A stretch of 64,000 bases of DNA from CADEDH01 sp965262175. Its GTDB lineage: Bacteria; Actinomycetota; Acidimicrobiia; Acidimicrobiales; SZUA-35. Below, piece after piece: positions 42,961-50,496 of this stretch; the stretch's first letter is position 1; each line of letters opens with the position of its first letter. Below the pieces are notes generated by a model. That model saw only the letters and a program-made list of their open reading frames with translations, had not been told where the DNA came from and did not search any database. Where the stretch lies: positions 1,984,001 through 2,048,000 of the forward strand of contig CBDHES010000002.1 of assembly GCA_965262175.1 (NCBI GenBank). The letters are read 5' to 3'. Made by a program: the position numbers and the translations under genes.

Positions 42961-44457
42961 TCACCCTTCGCCGGGCAGGTCGAGCCACCGATACCGGGGG
43001 ATGGTCGGCTGGGGCGCGACCGGCACGTTCTCGCAGCCGGGAGGAACCGGTTGCGACGGGTGGGGGGCATCGCCGAGGCGGGACTGCTCCCGCCACATGG
43101 CAGCGGTCAGCTCGTCCCGGATCGAGGCGTAGGCTGGGTCGTGGTAGACGTTGTCGACCTCGTCGGGGTCGGCGGCCAGGTCGTACAGCTCCCACTCCGG
43201 GGGGTGGACGAACGACGACGTGAGCGGGAGGCCGAACCCGTCGTTGTAGTAGTAGACGAGCTTGTACCGGTCGGTCCGGTAGCCGTAGTGGGCCGGCGCC
43301 TTGTGGTTGGTGTCGTCGTGCTCCCAGTACCGGTAGTACAGGCCGGCGACCGGGCGCTCGGTCCGCTCGCCGGTCAGCTCGGGCCAGACGCTGGTGCCCT
43401 GCATCCGGGGGTGGTGATCGACCCCGGCGGCATCGAGGATCGTCTGGGCGAGGTCGACGTTGGTGACGATCCCGGTGTGGTGGCGGCCAGCGTCGACCCG
43501 CGCCGGGTAGCTCAGCACCAGCGGCATCCGCAGCGACTCCTCGAACATCAACCGTTTGTCGAACCATCCGTGGTCGCCGAGGAAGAACCCCTGGTCGGAC
43601 GCGTACATCAGCAGGGTGTCGTCGAAGTCGCCCCGGGCCCGAAGCCAGTCGACGACCCGACCGACGTTCTCGTCGATGGCGTCGACACAGGCCAGGTAGT
43701 CCTGGAGATAGCGCTGGTAGCACCAGAGGGCCCGCTGCTCGTAGGTCAGACCATCGGGCGGGGCCTGCTTGAGGTCTTCGAGGCTCAGGTGGTCGGCGAC
43801 CCGCATCGCCGCCCGGCGGACCGACGCCGAGCGGGTCGAGTAGTCGTCCCAGAACGTGGCGGGGACCGGGATCGGCTCGGCGTGACCAGCCCGGTGCTCC
43901 TCCTTCGGTTCCCACGGCCGGTGGGGGGCCTTGTGGTAGACGAGGACGCACCACGGGTCGTCGCCGTCCAGGCCCTCGACCCAGTCGATGGCCAGGTCGG
44001 TGATGACATCGGTGGCGTAGCCCTCGACGGTTCGAGAGCCCTCGGCGGTGAGGAACGTCGGGTTCCAGTAGTCGCCCTGGCCGGGGAGCACGTCCCAGTG
44101 GTCGAACCCCTCGGGGTCGTGGCCCGGTCCGTGGCCGAGGTGCCACTTGCCGATCATCGCCGTGCGGTAACCGGCCGCCCGGAGGAGGGAGATGAACGTC
44201 GGCTGGCTGGCGTCGATCGGGGTGAACAGGGTGTAGACGCCGTTCACGTGGCTGTAGGTGCCGGTGAGGATCGACGCGCGGGACGGGGTGCAGAGCGAGT
44301 TGGTCACGAAGCACTGATCGAACCGCCAGCCGGCGGCGGCGATCTCATCGATCCGGGGCGTCCGATTGACCACCGAGCCGTAGCAGCCGATCGCATGGGC
44401 GGCGTGGTCGTCGGCCAGGATCATCACGACATTGGGGCGGCGATGAGGTGGGGTCAC
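42961..44457 (-). CDS. Type I sulfatase (formylglycine-dependent)
   Basis: About 498 residues. RPNVVMILADDHAAHAIGCYG carries metal ligands, SLCTPSRASILTGTYSH the CxPSR signature (C56), and GKWHLGHGPGHDPEGFD and MYASDQGFFLGDHGWFDKR the later active-site parts. The last is typical of arylsulfatase/choline-sulfatase-like members. No signal peptide. The GTG at 44457 begins just before RRPNVV; an in-frame ATG at 44520 would add 21 Pro/Arg-rich residues. It differs from the sulfatase at 27613-28968, so the two probably have different substrates. It lies 127 bp downstream of nothing transcribed with it; the dioxygenase follows in the same direction. Confidence 0.9.
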   Translation of the reverse strand: MTPPHRRPNVVMILADDHAAHAIGCYGSVVNRTPRIDEIAAAGWRFDQCFVTNSLCTPSRASILTGTYSHVNGVYTLFTPIDASQPTFISLLRAAGYRTAMIGKWHLGHGPGHDPEGFDHWDVLPGQGDYWNPTFLTAEGSRTVEGYATDVITDLAIDWVEGLDGDDPWCVLVYHKAPHRPWEPKEEHRAGHAEPIPVPATFWDDYSTRSASVRRAAMRVADHLSLEDLKQAPPDGLTYEQRALWCYQRYLQDYLACVDAIDENVGRVVDWLRARGDFDDTLLMYASDQGFFLGDHGWFDKRLMFEESLRMPLVLSYPARVDAGRHHTGIVTNVDLAQTILDAAGVDHHPRMQGTSVWPELTGERTERPVAGLYYRYWEHDDTNHKAPAHYGYRTDRYKLVYYYNDGFGLPLTSSFVHPPEWELYDLAADPDEVDNVYHDPAYASIRDELTAAMWREQSRLGDAPHPSQPVPPGCENVPVAPQPTIPRYRWLDLPGEG

Positions 44458-44562
44458 GATCGACCAGTGTGCCGGTCCCCTCCCCGGGATCGGCCCGATC
44501 GGCCTCGCCCGGCCCGTCAACCCCCGGGCGTGGGTGGTGCGTCGGCCTGACCCCGGGTTCGG

Positions 44563-45024
44563 CTAGGCGGCGACCGGCCGGTTGACCCGGGCCAGGCGGG
44601 CGATCCGGGACCGGTTCCGCCACAGGTGGACGAACATCAACAGGATGGCCACCATGCCGGTGAAGGTGTGGACCCCGGCCATCGTCCCGCCCTCGGCCCA
44701 GCCGAACCAGAGGGGGAAGCCGGTGAGGATGCAGACCACGGCCAACGTGCCGAGAACGGCGTTGAGGAGGCCCAGCCCCCACTCCGGGTCGGACCCCTTG
44801 CGGTTCCAGACCCGGGTGATCCAGCTGGCGTTGCCGGCGAGGTGGATGGCGATGATCGGGATGAGGACGATGCCGATCCAGGAGTGGATCGTGTAGTCGG
44901 GTCCCTCCCGGGTGATGAACTCGGCGATGAACGCCACGAGCAACGTGGTGTCGATCACGATCTTCGGCCATCGGCGTTGGGCCAGACGGCCGATCGGGTT
45001 GCCCTTCCGGGTGGTGGTGGTCAC
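44563..45024 (-). CDS. Four-helix membrane protein, probable b-type haem binder (DUF4405-like)
   Basis: About 153 residues with four spans. Four His residues sit in or near helices: YTIHSWIGIVLIPIIAIHLAGN and MAGVHTFTGMVAILLMFVHLWRN. This pairing matches small cytochrome b561/DUF4405-type proteins that hold haem between helices. GTG at 45024 follows GACGAGGAGCGAAC. It is divergent from the two-component genes. An electron-transfer role is likely but haem binding is inferred from the His pattern. Confidence 0.7.
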   Translation of the reverse strand: MTTTTRKGNPIGRLAQRRWPKIVIDTTLLVAFIAEFITREGPDYTIHSWIGIVLIPIIAIHLAGNASWITRVWNRKGSDPEWGLGLLNAVLGTLAVVCILTGFPLWFGWAEGGTMAGVHTFTGMVAILLMFVHLWRNRSRIARLARVNRPVAA

Positions 45025-45217
45025 GTTCGCTCCTCGTCGTCCTTTTCCGAGTCGATTTGTATCAGGCGATTGTGAGGAGCAGGTTAGGGAACCCCGAAAT
45101 GCGACCTTCGGATGATGACGGCCACGACGGAGGACCGATCCGGCACGGGCTCGGGTGTCCGAGAGTGTGGGGCAGGACGTCCACCCGGGACGCCGACCGA
45201 GCCGAAGGACCGTCGTC

Positions 45218-45325
45218 ATGACCATCCTCGACCCCCACCCCCACCCCCCACCGGGCCGGCCACCGGTCCGGACTGTGGCTGCGACTGCCCTTCTGCGGGG
45301 CGTCCCTGGTCGGGATGGGTCCTGA
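45218..45325 (+). CDS. Possible 35-residue upstream peptide coupled to the sensor kinase
   Basis: ATG at 45218 opens a short frame (MTILDPHPHPPPGRPPVRTV...) that ends with TGA overlapping the kinase ATG as TGATG, a classical coupling junction. A weak AAGGACC lies upstream. The Pro/His-rich composition follows from C-rich DNA and there is no known homologue in mind. It may be a leader peptide or chance. Confidence 0.3.
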   Translation: MTILDPHPHPPPGRPPVRTVAATALLRGVPGRDGS

Positions 45326-46605
45326 TGCACGGAATCGGTGGCGCTAAGGTGCCGGGCATCGACGCCTCCGGCCCGACGACCGACCTGGCCGTCGTCACCA
45401 ACGACGACCGGGCCCCGGCCGGCCGGCCGGTCCCCCATCGGGGCGACCTCGCCCTGGCCGCCGGCCTGATGGTGGTGGCCGCCCTGGCCGGAGGCTACGT
45501 CGACGGCGCCCGGCCCGATACGGTCGCTCCGGCCTCATGGTCGCAGTGGCTGTTGTTGCTCACGCCTTCGGCGCTGGTGGCCGCCCGTCGAACCTGGCCC
45601 CTTGGCGTGACGGTGGCGGCCACCGCGGCCCAGGCCGCGATCTGGGTCAGCGGCCTGCCCGACGTGCTGTTGCCCCTGATCGTGCTGTTGTACTCGGCGG
45701 CATCGGACGGCGGGCGGCGGGGGGTGCCGGTGGCGATCGGGGCCGGGGCGGTCCTGACCGCGGTGACCGGCCTCGGCGTGGTGGTCGCCGGTGACGTGAC
45801 GGTCTATCAGCTGCCGTTGATCGCCCTGACCTGTGGAACGGCGATCCTGCTCGGGGCCCAGGCCGACCGGCAACGGCGAACGGCGGCCGAGCTGGCGGCG
45901 ACCGTGACGACGACCCGACTCCGGGGGCAGCACGAGCGGGCCGAGGCGGTGGCGACCGAGCGGTCCCGGATCGCCCGGGAGTTGCACGACATCATCGGCC
46001 ACACGCTGGCCACGATCGCCGTCCGGGCCGAGGCGGCCGACCGGGTGGCGTCCCGCCGGCCCGACGCCGCCCGGGACGCGGTGGGGGCGATCGCCACCGC
46101 AGCCCGCTCGGCGCTGGACGAGACCCGACGGGTCCTGGCCGGCCTGCGGACCTCGACCGGCGCCGACCTCGGGCCGCCCCCCGACCTCGACTCGATCCGG
46201 CGGCTCGTCGACGATGTGGCCGACGCCGGGGTGACGGTTGCGTTGGCCACGACCGGGTGCGACGATCACGTGCCGCCCGCCGTCGTGGTCGGCGGTGCCC
46301 ACCGGATCGTGCAGGAGTCGCTGACCAACGCCGTCAAGCACGCTGGTCCGGGGGTCCACGTACGGGTGGCCCTGACCTGCGGGCCGGACTGGCTGGAGAT
46401 CGTGGTGATCGACGACGGGGCGAACGAGGCGGGTGGTCGGTCCGGTGGTGAACCGGTCGACGGGGCGACGAGCGAGGTCCCGGGGTTCGGGTTGGCCGGC
46501 ATGGCCGAGCGGGCCGAGGTGTTGGGGGGCACGTTCGCCGCCGGTCCCGAACCCGGCGGCGGGTTCGCGGTCCGAGCCCGGCTGCCGACGGGGCGAGCGT
46601 CGTGA
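45325..46605 (+). CDS. NarL/DesK-type sensor histidine kinase (HisKA_3)
   Basis: About 426 residues. Four to five spans lie between residues 40 and 175. A dimerisation/phosphoacceptor block follows, RSRIARELHDIIGHTLATI, with H221. The ATPase has an N-box in HRIVQESLTNAVKHAGPG and GFGLAGMAERAEVLGG as G-box. The ligand is unknown; the membrane domain has no large external loop, so it may sense membrane state. ATG at 45325 is used here; GTG at 45349 is possible. It overlaps the response-regulator start by 4 bp. Confidence 0.88.
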   Translation: MHGIGGAKVPGIDASGPTTDLAVVTNDDRAPAGRPVPHRGDLALAAGLMVVAALAGGYVDGARPDTVAPASWSQWLLLLTPSALVAARRTWPLGVTVAATAAQAAIWVSGLPDVLLPLIVLLYSAASDGGRRGVPVAIGAGAVLTAVTGLGVVVAGDVTVYQLPLIALTCGTAILLGAQADRQRRTAAELAATVTTTRLRGQHERAEAVATERSRIARELHDIIGHTLATIAVRAEAADRVASRRPDAARDAVGAIATAARSALDETRRVLAGLRTSTGADLGPPPDLDSIRRLVDDVADAGVTVALATTGCDDHVPPAVVVGGAHRIVQESLTNAVKHAGPGVHVRVALTCGPDWLEIVVIDDGANEAGGRSGGEPVDGATSEVPGFGLAGMAERAEVLGGTFAAGPEPGGGFAVRARLPTGRAS

Positions 46606-47279
46606 TCCGGGTTGCGATCGCCGACGACCTGGAGATGCTGCGGACGGGGTTGGAGCTGATCGTCGACAACGAGGACGACATGACCGTGGTCGCCTCGGTG
46701 GCCGACGGCAACGAGATCGTCGAGGTGTGCCGGACCCGGCCGGTCGACGTGGTGCTCATGGACATCCGGATGCCCGAGCTCGACGGCCTCAGCGCCACCG
46801 AGCGGATCTTGGCCGAGGACGATCCGCCCAGGATCGTGATCCTCACGACGTTCGGCCTCGACGAGTACGTGTCGGCGGCCATCGTGGCCGGGGCATCGGG
46901 CTTCCTGCTGAAGGACGCCCCGGCCGAGGCGTTGGTGACCGCGGTCCGGTCGGTGGCCGAGGGGGAGATCGTCCTGGCGCCGGCGGTCGTCCGGACGGTG
47001 GTCGACCAGGCCCGCTCGAGGAAGCCGGTCCACGTCGTCCCCGGTATCGATCAGCTGACCGACCGGGAGCTGGACGTGCTCCAGGCCATGGCCGCCGGGT
47101 ACTCCAACGCCGAGATTGCGACCCGCCTCTACCTCAGCGAGGCGACGATCAAGACCCACGTGAGCCGGGTGCTGCTCAAGCTCGCGGTCCGGGACCGGGT
47201 CCAGGCGGTCATCGCCGCCTTCGCCGCCGGTGTCGCCGAGCCCGACCCCTCGGCGATACCCGAACGCGACCCCGACTGA
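46602..47279 (+). CDS. NarL/LuxR-type response regulator
   Basis: 225 residues. Receiver domain with D54 in VVLMDIRMPELDGL and the conserved Thr and Lys (ILTTFGLDEY, GFLLKDAP). C-terminal LuxR helix-turn-helix LTDRELDVLQAMAAGYSNAEI/ATIKTHVSRVLLKLAVRDR. It starts inside the kinase stop (GTGA), so the pair is one operon. Targets unknown. Its 3' 151 bp are antisense to the 3' end of the PIG-L gene. Confidence 0.92.
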   Translation: MIRVAIADDLEMLRTGLELIVDNEDDMTVVASVADGNEIVEVCRTRPVDVVLMDIRMPELDGLSATERILAEDDPPRIVILTTFGLDEYVSAAIVAGASGFLLKDAPAEALVTAVRSVAEGEIVLAPAVVRTVVDQARSRKPVHVVPGIDQLTDRELDVLQAMAAGYSNAEIATRLYLSEATIKTHVSRVLLKLAVRDRVQAVIAAFAAGVAEPDPSAIPERDPD

Positions 47280-48178
47280 GACGGCCCGGGCGCCCGGCGC
47301 GGAACCCGTTCGACCAGCTCGGAGCTGGCCCCCGCACCGGCGAAGACCCCGGAGCCCGTCCGATCGGACCGGGCCCCAAGGCCTCTCAGGCCGCCAAGGG
47401 CACCTACGTACCGTCGACCGGCGAGGGCACGGTGGGCGGCGGCGTTGGCCGGCCGGTAGGCCTCGGTAGCGAAGAGCCGACGGAACCCATCGGGTCCGAG
47501 ACTGTCCCGAAGCGGCCCGAGCTGGCTCTCATGGCGGTCGAGGGCGGCCAGCTTCCGGTCGAGGACCGGGCCGGCGAGGGTGAGGCGACGGTCGCCGGGG
47601 TCGGTCGCCCGGTCGGGGTAGCCGGGGAAGAAGGCGCCCGCCTCGGCCATCGGGGCGAGCAGGTCCGTCGGCCAGACCGATGCGGTGACGGCGTGGAGGA
47701 CCGGGACGGTACGGTCGGCGGTGGCGGCGGCGAGGTCGGTCCAGCGGCCGATGGCCTGGTGATCGGGGTGGCCGGTGACGCCATCGGGGCCGAACGTGAC
47801 GATCACGTCCGGCCGGTGACGGTCGAGCACCGTGGCGACCAGACGGGCCCCCATGCGGTCGTCGAGCTCGACGCACGACCCGTCTCGGAGGCCAAGGGTC
47901 TCGAGTTCGGCCCCGCCCAGCTCGTCCAACGCCCGCTGGAGCTCACCGTGGCGCCTCGGCCCGAGCCGGGACGGCGGCCACGCACCGGGATCGTCGGTTC
48001 CCAGCTCGCCGAGCGTGGCGCTCACGTTGATCACCCGGGCATCGCGGTCGTTGGCCGCCGAGATGAGGCCGCCGGCGAGGAAGCTCTCGTCGTCGGGATG
48101 GGCCCAGACCGTCATGACGGTCGCGGCGGCGAAGAGGTCGAGGAAGTCGTGGTTCGATGGGGTCGCCATGGATCCCAC
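47129..48178 (-). CDS. PIG-L/LmbE-family deacetylase
   Basis: Up to 349 residues. TVMTVWAHPDDESFLAGGLI holds the metal-binding HPDDE motif (H27), followed by VIVTFGPDGVTGHPDHQAIG with the second His site. Members deacetylate GlcNAc-containing molecules, including mycothiol and lincomycin precursors. The fold proper ends near residue 270; the tail (ERVPRRAPGPSQSGSRSG and on) is low complexity and runs 151 bp into the convergent response-regulator gene. A premature true end or a recent loss of the stop codon is possible. ATG at 48178 or 48169. Confidence 0.82.
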   Translation of the reverse strand: MGSMATPSNHDFLDLFAAATVMTVWAHPDDESFLAGGLISAANDRDARVINVSATLGELGTDDPGAWPPSRLGPRRHGELQRALDELGGAELETLGLRDGSCVELDDRMGARLVATVLDRHRPDVIVTFGPDGVTGHPDHQAIGRWTDLAAATADRTVPVLHAVTASVWPTDLLAPMAEAGAFFPGYPDRATDPGDRRLTLAGPVLDRKLAALDRHESQLGPLRDSLGPDGFRRLFATEAYRPANAAAHRALAGRRYVGALGGLRGLGARSDRTGSGVFAGAGASSELVERVPRRAPGPSQSGSRSGIAEGSGSATPAAKAAMTAWTRSRTASLSSTRLTWVLIVASLR

Positions 48179-48271
48179 GATGAAGCGAACGGGCCGCTGG
48201 CTCTTGGAGGCCGCCTGGAGGGTTCATGGAGGTCTCCGTCGGGCGGTGGACCTGGCGCCGGACGGCGGAGC

Positions 48272-49078
48272 CTAGGTCGCCTCGGGCCGGAACGCCTCGA
48301 AGGAACCACCCCGGCCGGCGCCGTCGGCGAACCGGGCGGCGCCGTCCCGAGTCTCTCCACTGCGGATCGTCGCCATCCCCCGGACGACCTCGTTGGCCAG
48401 GGCCGGGCCCAACTCGAGCCCCCACTGCTCCATCGCCGATCGCCGATCGCTGCGCAGGCAGCGCTGGGGGAACATGGCCAGACCGTGACCGAACTCGATG
48501 GCGGTGGCGACCGCCGTCCCCGGCTCGCACAGCCGGTTGGCGAGTCCCATGCGGAGCGCCTCGTCGCCGCCGACCGGGCGGCCGGTGAGGATCAGGTCCA
48601 TGGCGTGGCTGTGACCGATCAGGCGAGGGAGGCGAACGGTGCCACCGTCGATCAGGGGGACGCCCCACCGGCGGCAGTAGACGCCGAACACCGCATCGGT
48701 GGCGGCGATCCGGAGGTCGCACCACAGGGCCAGCTCGAGACCGCCGGCCACGGCGTGACCCTCGACGGCGGCCAGCACCGGCTTGGAGAGGACTCGTCGG
48801 GTCGGGCCCATCGGTCCGAGCGAGTCGACGATGTCATCCGGGTCCCGCTCGGTGACCGGGTTCCCCCGGGCCTGTGAGACCGCCTTGAGGTCGGCCCCGG
48901 CGCAGAACGTGCCGCCGGCGCCGGTCAACACGACCACCGCCACGTCGTCGTCGGCGTCGGCCTCGACCATCGCGGTGTCGAGGGCTTCGGCCGTCGGACC
49001 GTCGACCGCGTTGCGGACCTCCGGTCGGTCGATGGTGATGACGGCCACCGGGCCGTCACGGTCGGTGAGGACGGTCAT
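48272..49078 (-). CDS. Enoyl-CoA hydratase/isomerase family protein (crotonase)
   Basis: About 268 residues. PVAVITIDRPEVRNAVDGPT, GGTFCAGADLKAVSQARG and AVEGHAVAGGLELALWCDLRIA are the crotonase motifs, followed by RRWGVPLIDGGTVRLPRLIG, where the second Glu of true hydratases is replaced by Asp/Gly. This pattern is common in crotonases of uncertain specificity. ATG at 49078 is selected as the first residue of the fold. It faces the CoA-transferase gene across a divergent 150-bp gap. Confidence 0.88.
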   Translation of the reverse strand: MTVLTDRDGPVAVITIDRPEVRNAVDGPTAEALDTAMVEADADDDVAVVVLTGAGGTFCAGADLKAVSQARGNPVTERDPDDIVDSLGPMGPTRRVLSKPVLAAVEGHAVAGGLELALWCDLRIAATDAVFGVYCRRWGVPLIDGGTVRLPRLIGHSHAMDLILTGRPVGGDEALRMGLANRLCEPGTAVATAIEFGHGLAMFPQRCLRSDRRSAMEQWGLELGPALANEVVRGMATIRSGETRDGAARFADGAGRGGSFEAFRPEAT

Positions 49079-49228
49079 GGCCCCGACGCTAGCCGTTCCC
49101 TCCTCGGCGCTCGCCGGCTCCGGGCCCGGCGGGGTGGACGTGACAGGTCGCGGTGGGGCCACGTACCGTTGGCCGGACCACCCGGCACCGACGGAAGCGG
49201 GCGGGAGAAGGGGTCGACGTTGGGACCG

Positions 49229-50413
49229 ATGGACGGGGTGAAGGTCGTCGAGGTCGGGCTGTGGATCGCCGGTCCGTCGTGCGGGGGGATCCTGGCCGAT
49301 TGGGGGGCCGATGTCGTCAAGGTCGAGCCGTTGGCCGGCGACCCGTTCCGCGGTCTGGCCTGGCTGTTCGAGGGCAGCGTCAACCCCCCGTTCGAGCTCG
49401 ACAACCGGGGCAAGCGCAGCATCGCGGTCGACATCGCCCAACCGGCCGGGGTCGAGTTGGTCCGGGAGCTGGTGGCCGAGGCCGACGTGTTCCTCACCAA
49501 CTACCGGGCCGGCGGTCTGGAGCGGGCCGGCCTCGACCACGCCACCCTCCTGGCCGAGCACCCCCGCCTGGTGTATGCCCACGTCACCGGGTACGGGTTG
49601 GACGGACCGGAGCGGGATCGGGCGGCCTACGACGTCGGCGCGTTCTACAGCCGGGGCGGGGTCGCCGCCGCCATCACTCCCGACGGCAACGACATCCCCT
49701 ACCCCCGAGGAGGGATGGGCGACCACATGACGGGCCTGGCCGCGGCGGCCGGGATCTCCGCGGCGCTGTTCCACCGGGAGCGAACCGGGGTCGGGCAGCT
49801 CGTGTCGACGTCGCTGCTCCGGCTCGGGGCCTACATGCACGGGTGGGACCACAACGTGACCGCCCGGATGGGGACCGAGACCGAACCGGTGACCCGGGCC
49901 GCCCCGCCCAATCCGCTGATCAACGGCTACCGGTGCGGGGACGGGCGGTGGGTGTGGCTCCTCGGCATGGAGGCCGACCGGCACTGGCCGAACGTGGTCG
50001 CCGCCCTCGACCAGCCGGCATGGTTGGACGATCCCCGTTTCGTCTCGATCGAAACCCGACGGGACCACTGCGCCGAGTTGGTGGCCCTGATGGACGAGGT
50101 CTTGGCGACCCGGACCCGGGACGAGTGGGCACCGATCTTCGACGCCCACGACGTGTGGTGGGCCCGGGTCCAGTCGACCCTCGACCTCCGGACCGATCCC
50201 CAGGCGGCGGCCGCCGGCTGCTATGTCGAGACGCCGCTTCCCGACGGCACGTCGGCCGACATGGTCGCCTCGCCGGTCGACTTCGGCGCCACCACCTGGG
50301 TCGTCAGGGAACCGACCCCCGAGCTGGGCCAACACACCGAGCTGGTGCTCCTCGACCTCGGCAAGGACTGGGACGAGATCGAGGCGCTCCGCTCGACGGG
50401 CACGATCGGCTGA
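49229..50413 (+). CDS. CaiB/BaiF-family CoA-transferase (type III)
   Basis: About 394 residues. VKVVEVGLWIAGPSCGGILAD, ADVVKVEPLAGDPFRGL, DNRGKRSIAVDIAQ and ERDRAAYDVGAFYSRGG are family motifs, with the probable catalytic Asp in RGGMGDHMTGLAAAAGI. Two starts compete: ATG at 49229 (used here) and an in-frame TTG at 49220 that has AGAAGGGG 6 bases upstream. It may supply the CoA ester for the adjacent crotonase. Confidence 0.88.
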   Translation: MDGVKVVEVGLWIAGPSCGGILADWGADVVKVEPLAGDPFRGLAWLFEGSVNPPFELDNRGKRSIAVDIAQPAGVELVRELVAEADVFLTNYRAGGLERAGLDHATLLAEHPRLVYAHVTGYGLDGPERDRAAYDVGAFYSRGGVAAAITPDGNDIPYPRGGMGDHMTGLAAAAGISAALFHRERTGVGQLVSTSLLRLGAYMHGWDHNVTARMGTETEPVTRAAPPNPLINGYRCGDGRWVWLLGMEADRHWPNVVAALDQPAWLDDPRFVSIETRRDHCAELVALMDEVLATRTRDEWAPIFDAHDVWWARVQSTLDLRTDPQAAAAGCYVETPLPDGTSADMVASPVDFGATTWVVREPTPELGQHTELVLLDLGKDWDEIEALRSTGTIG

Positions 50414-50422
50414 CCAGTCGAT

Positions 50423-50454
50423 CGGCTGAACGGCTGAACGGCTGAACGGCTGAT
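50423..50454. repeat. Four tandem 8-bp units CGGCTGAA
   Basis: CGGCTGAA occurs three times head to tail, with a fourth copy ending in T, 9 bp after the CoA-transferase stop and just before a strong hairpin. Unit length is not a multiple of three, so it is non-coding slippage-prone DNA. Confidence 0.85.
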
Positions 50455-50460
50455 CCTCTG

Positions 50461-50492
50461 ATCGGCCCCGAGGCCGGAACCCCGGGGCCGAT
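50461..50492. terminator. Bidirectional hairpin between convergent genes
   Basis: ATCGGCCCCG and CGGGGCCGAT form a perfect 10-bp stem around a 12-base loop. It sits between the CoA-transferase stop and the stop of the RND exporter, and no T-run follows. Confidence 0.7.
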
Positions 50493-50496
50493 CGAA

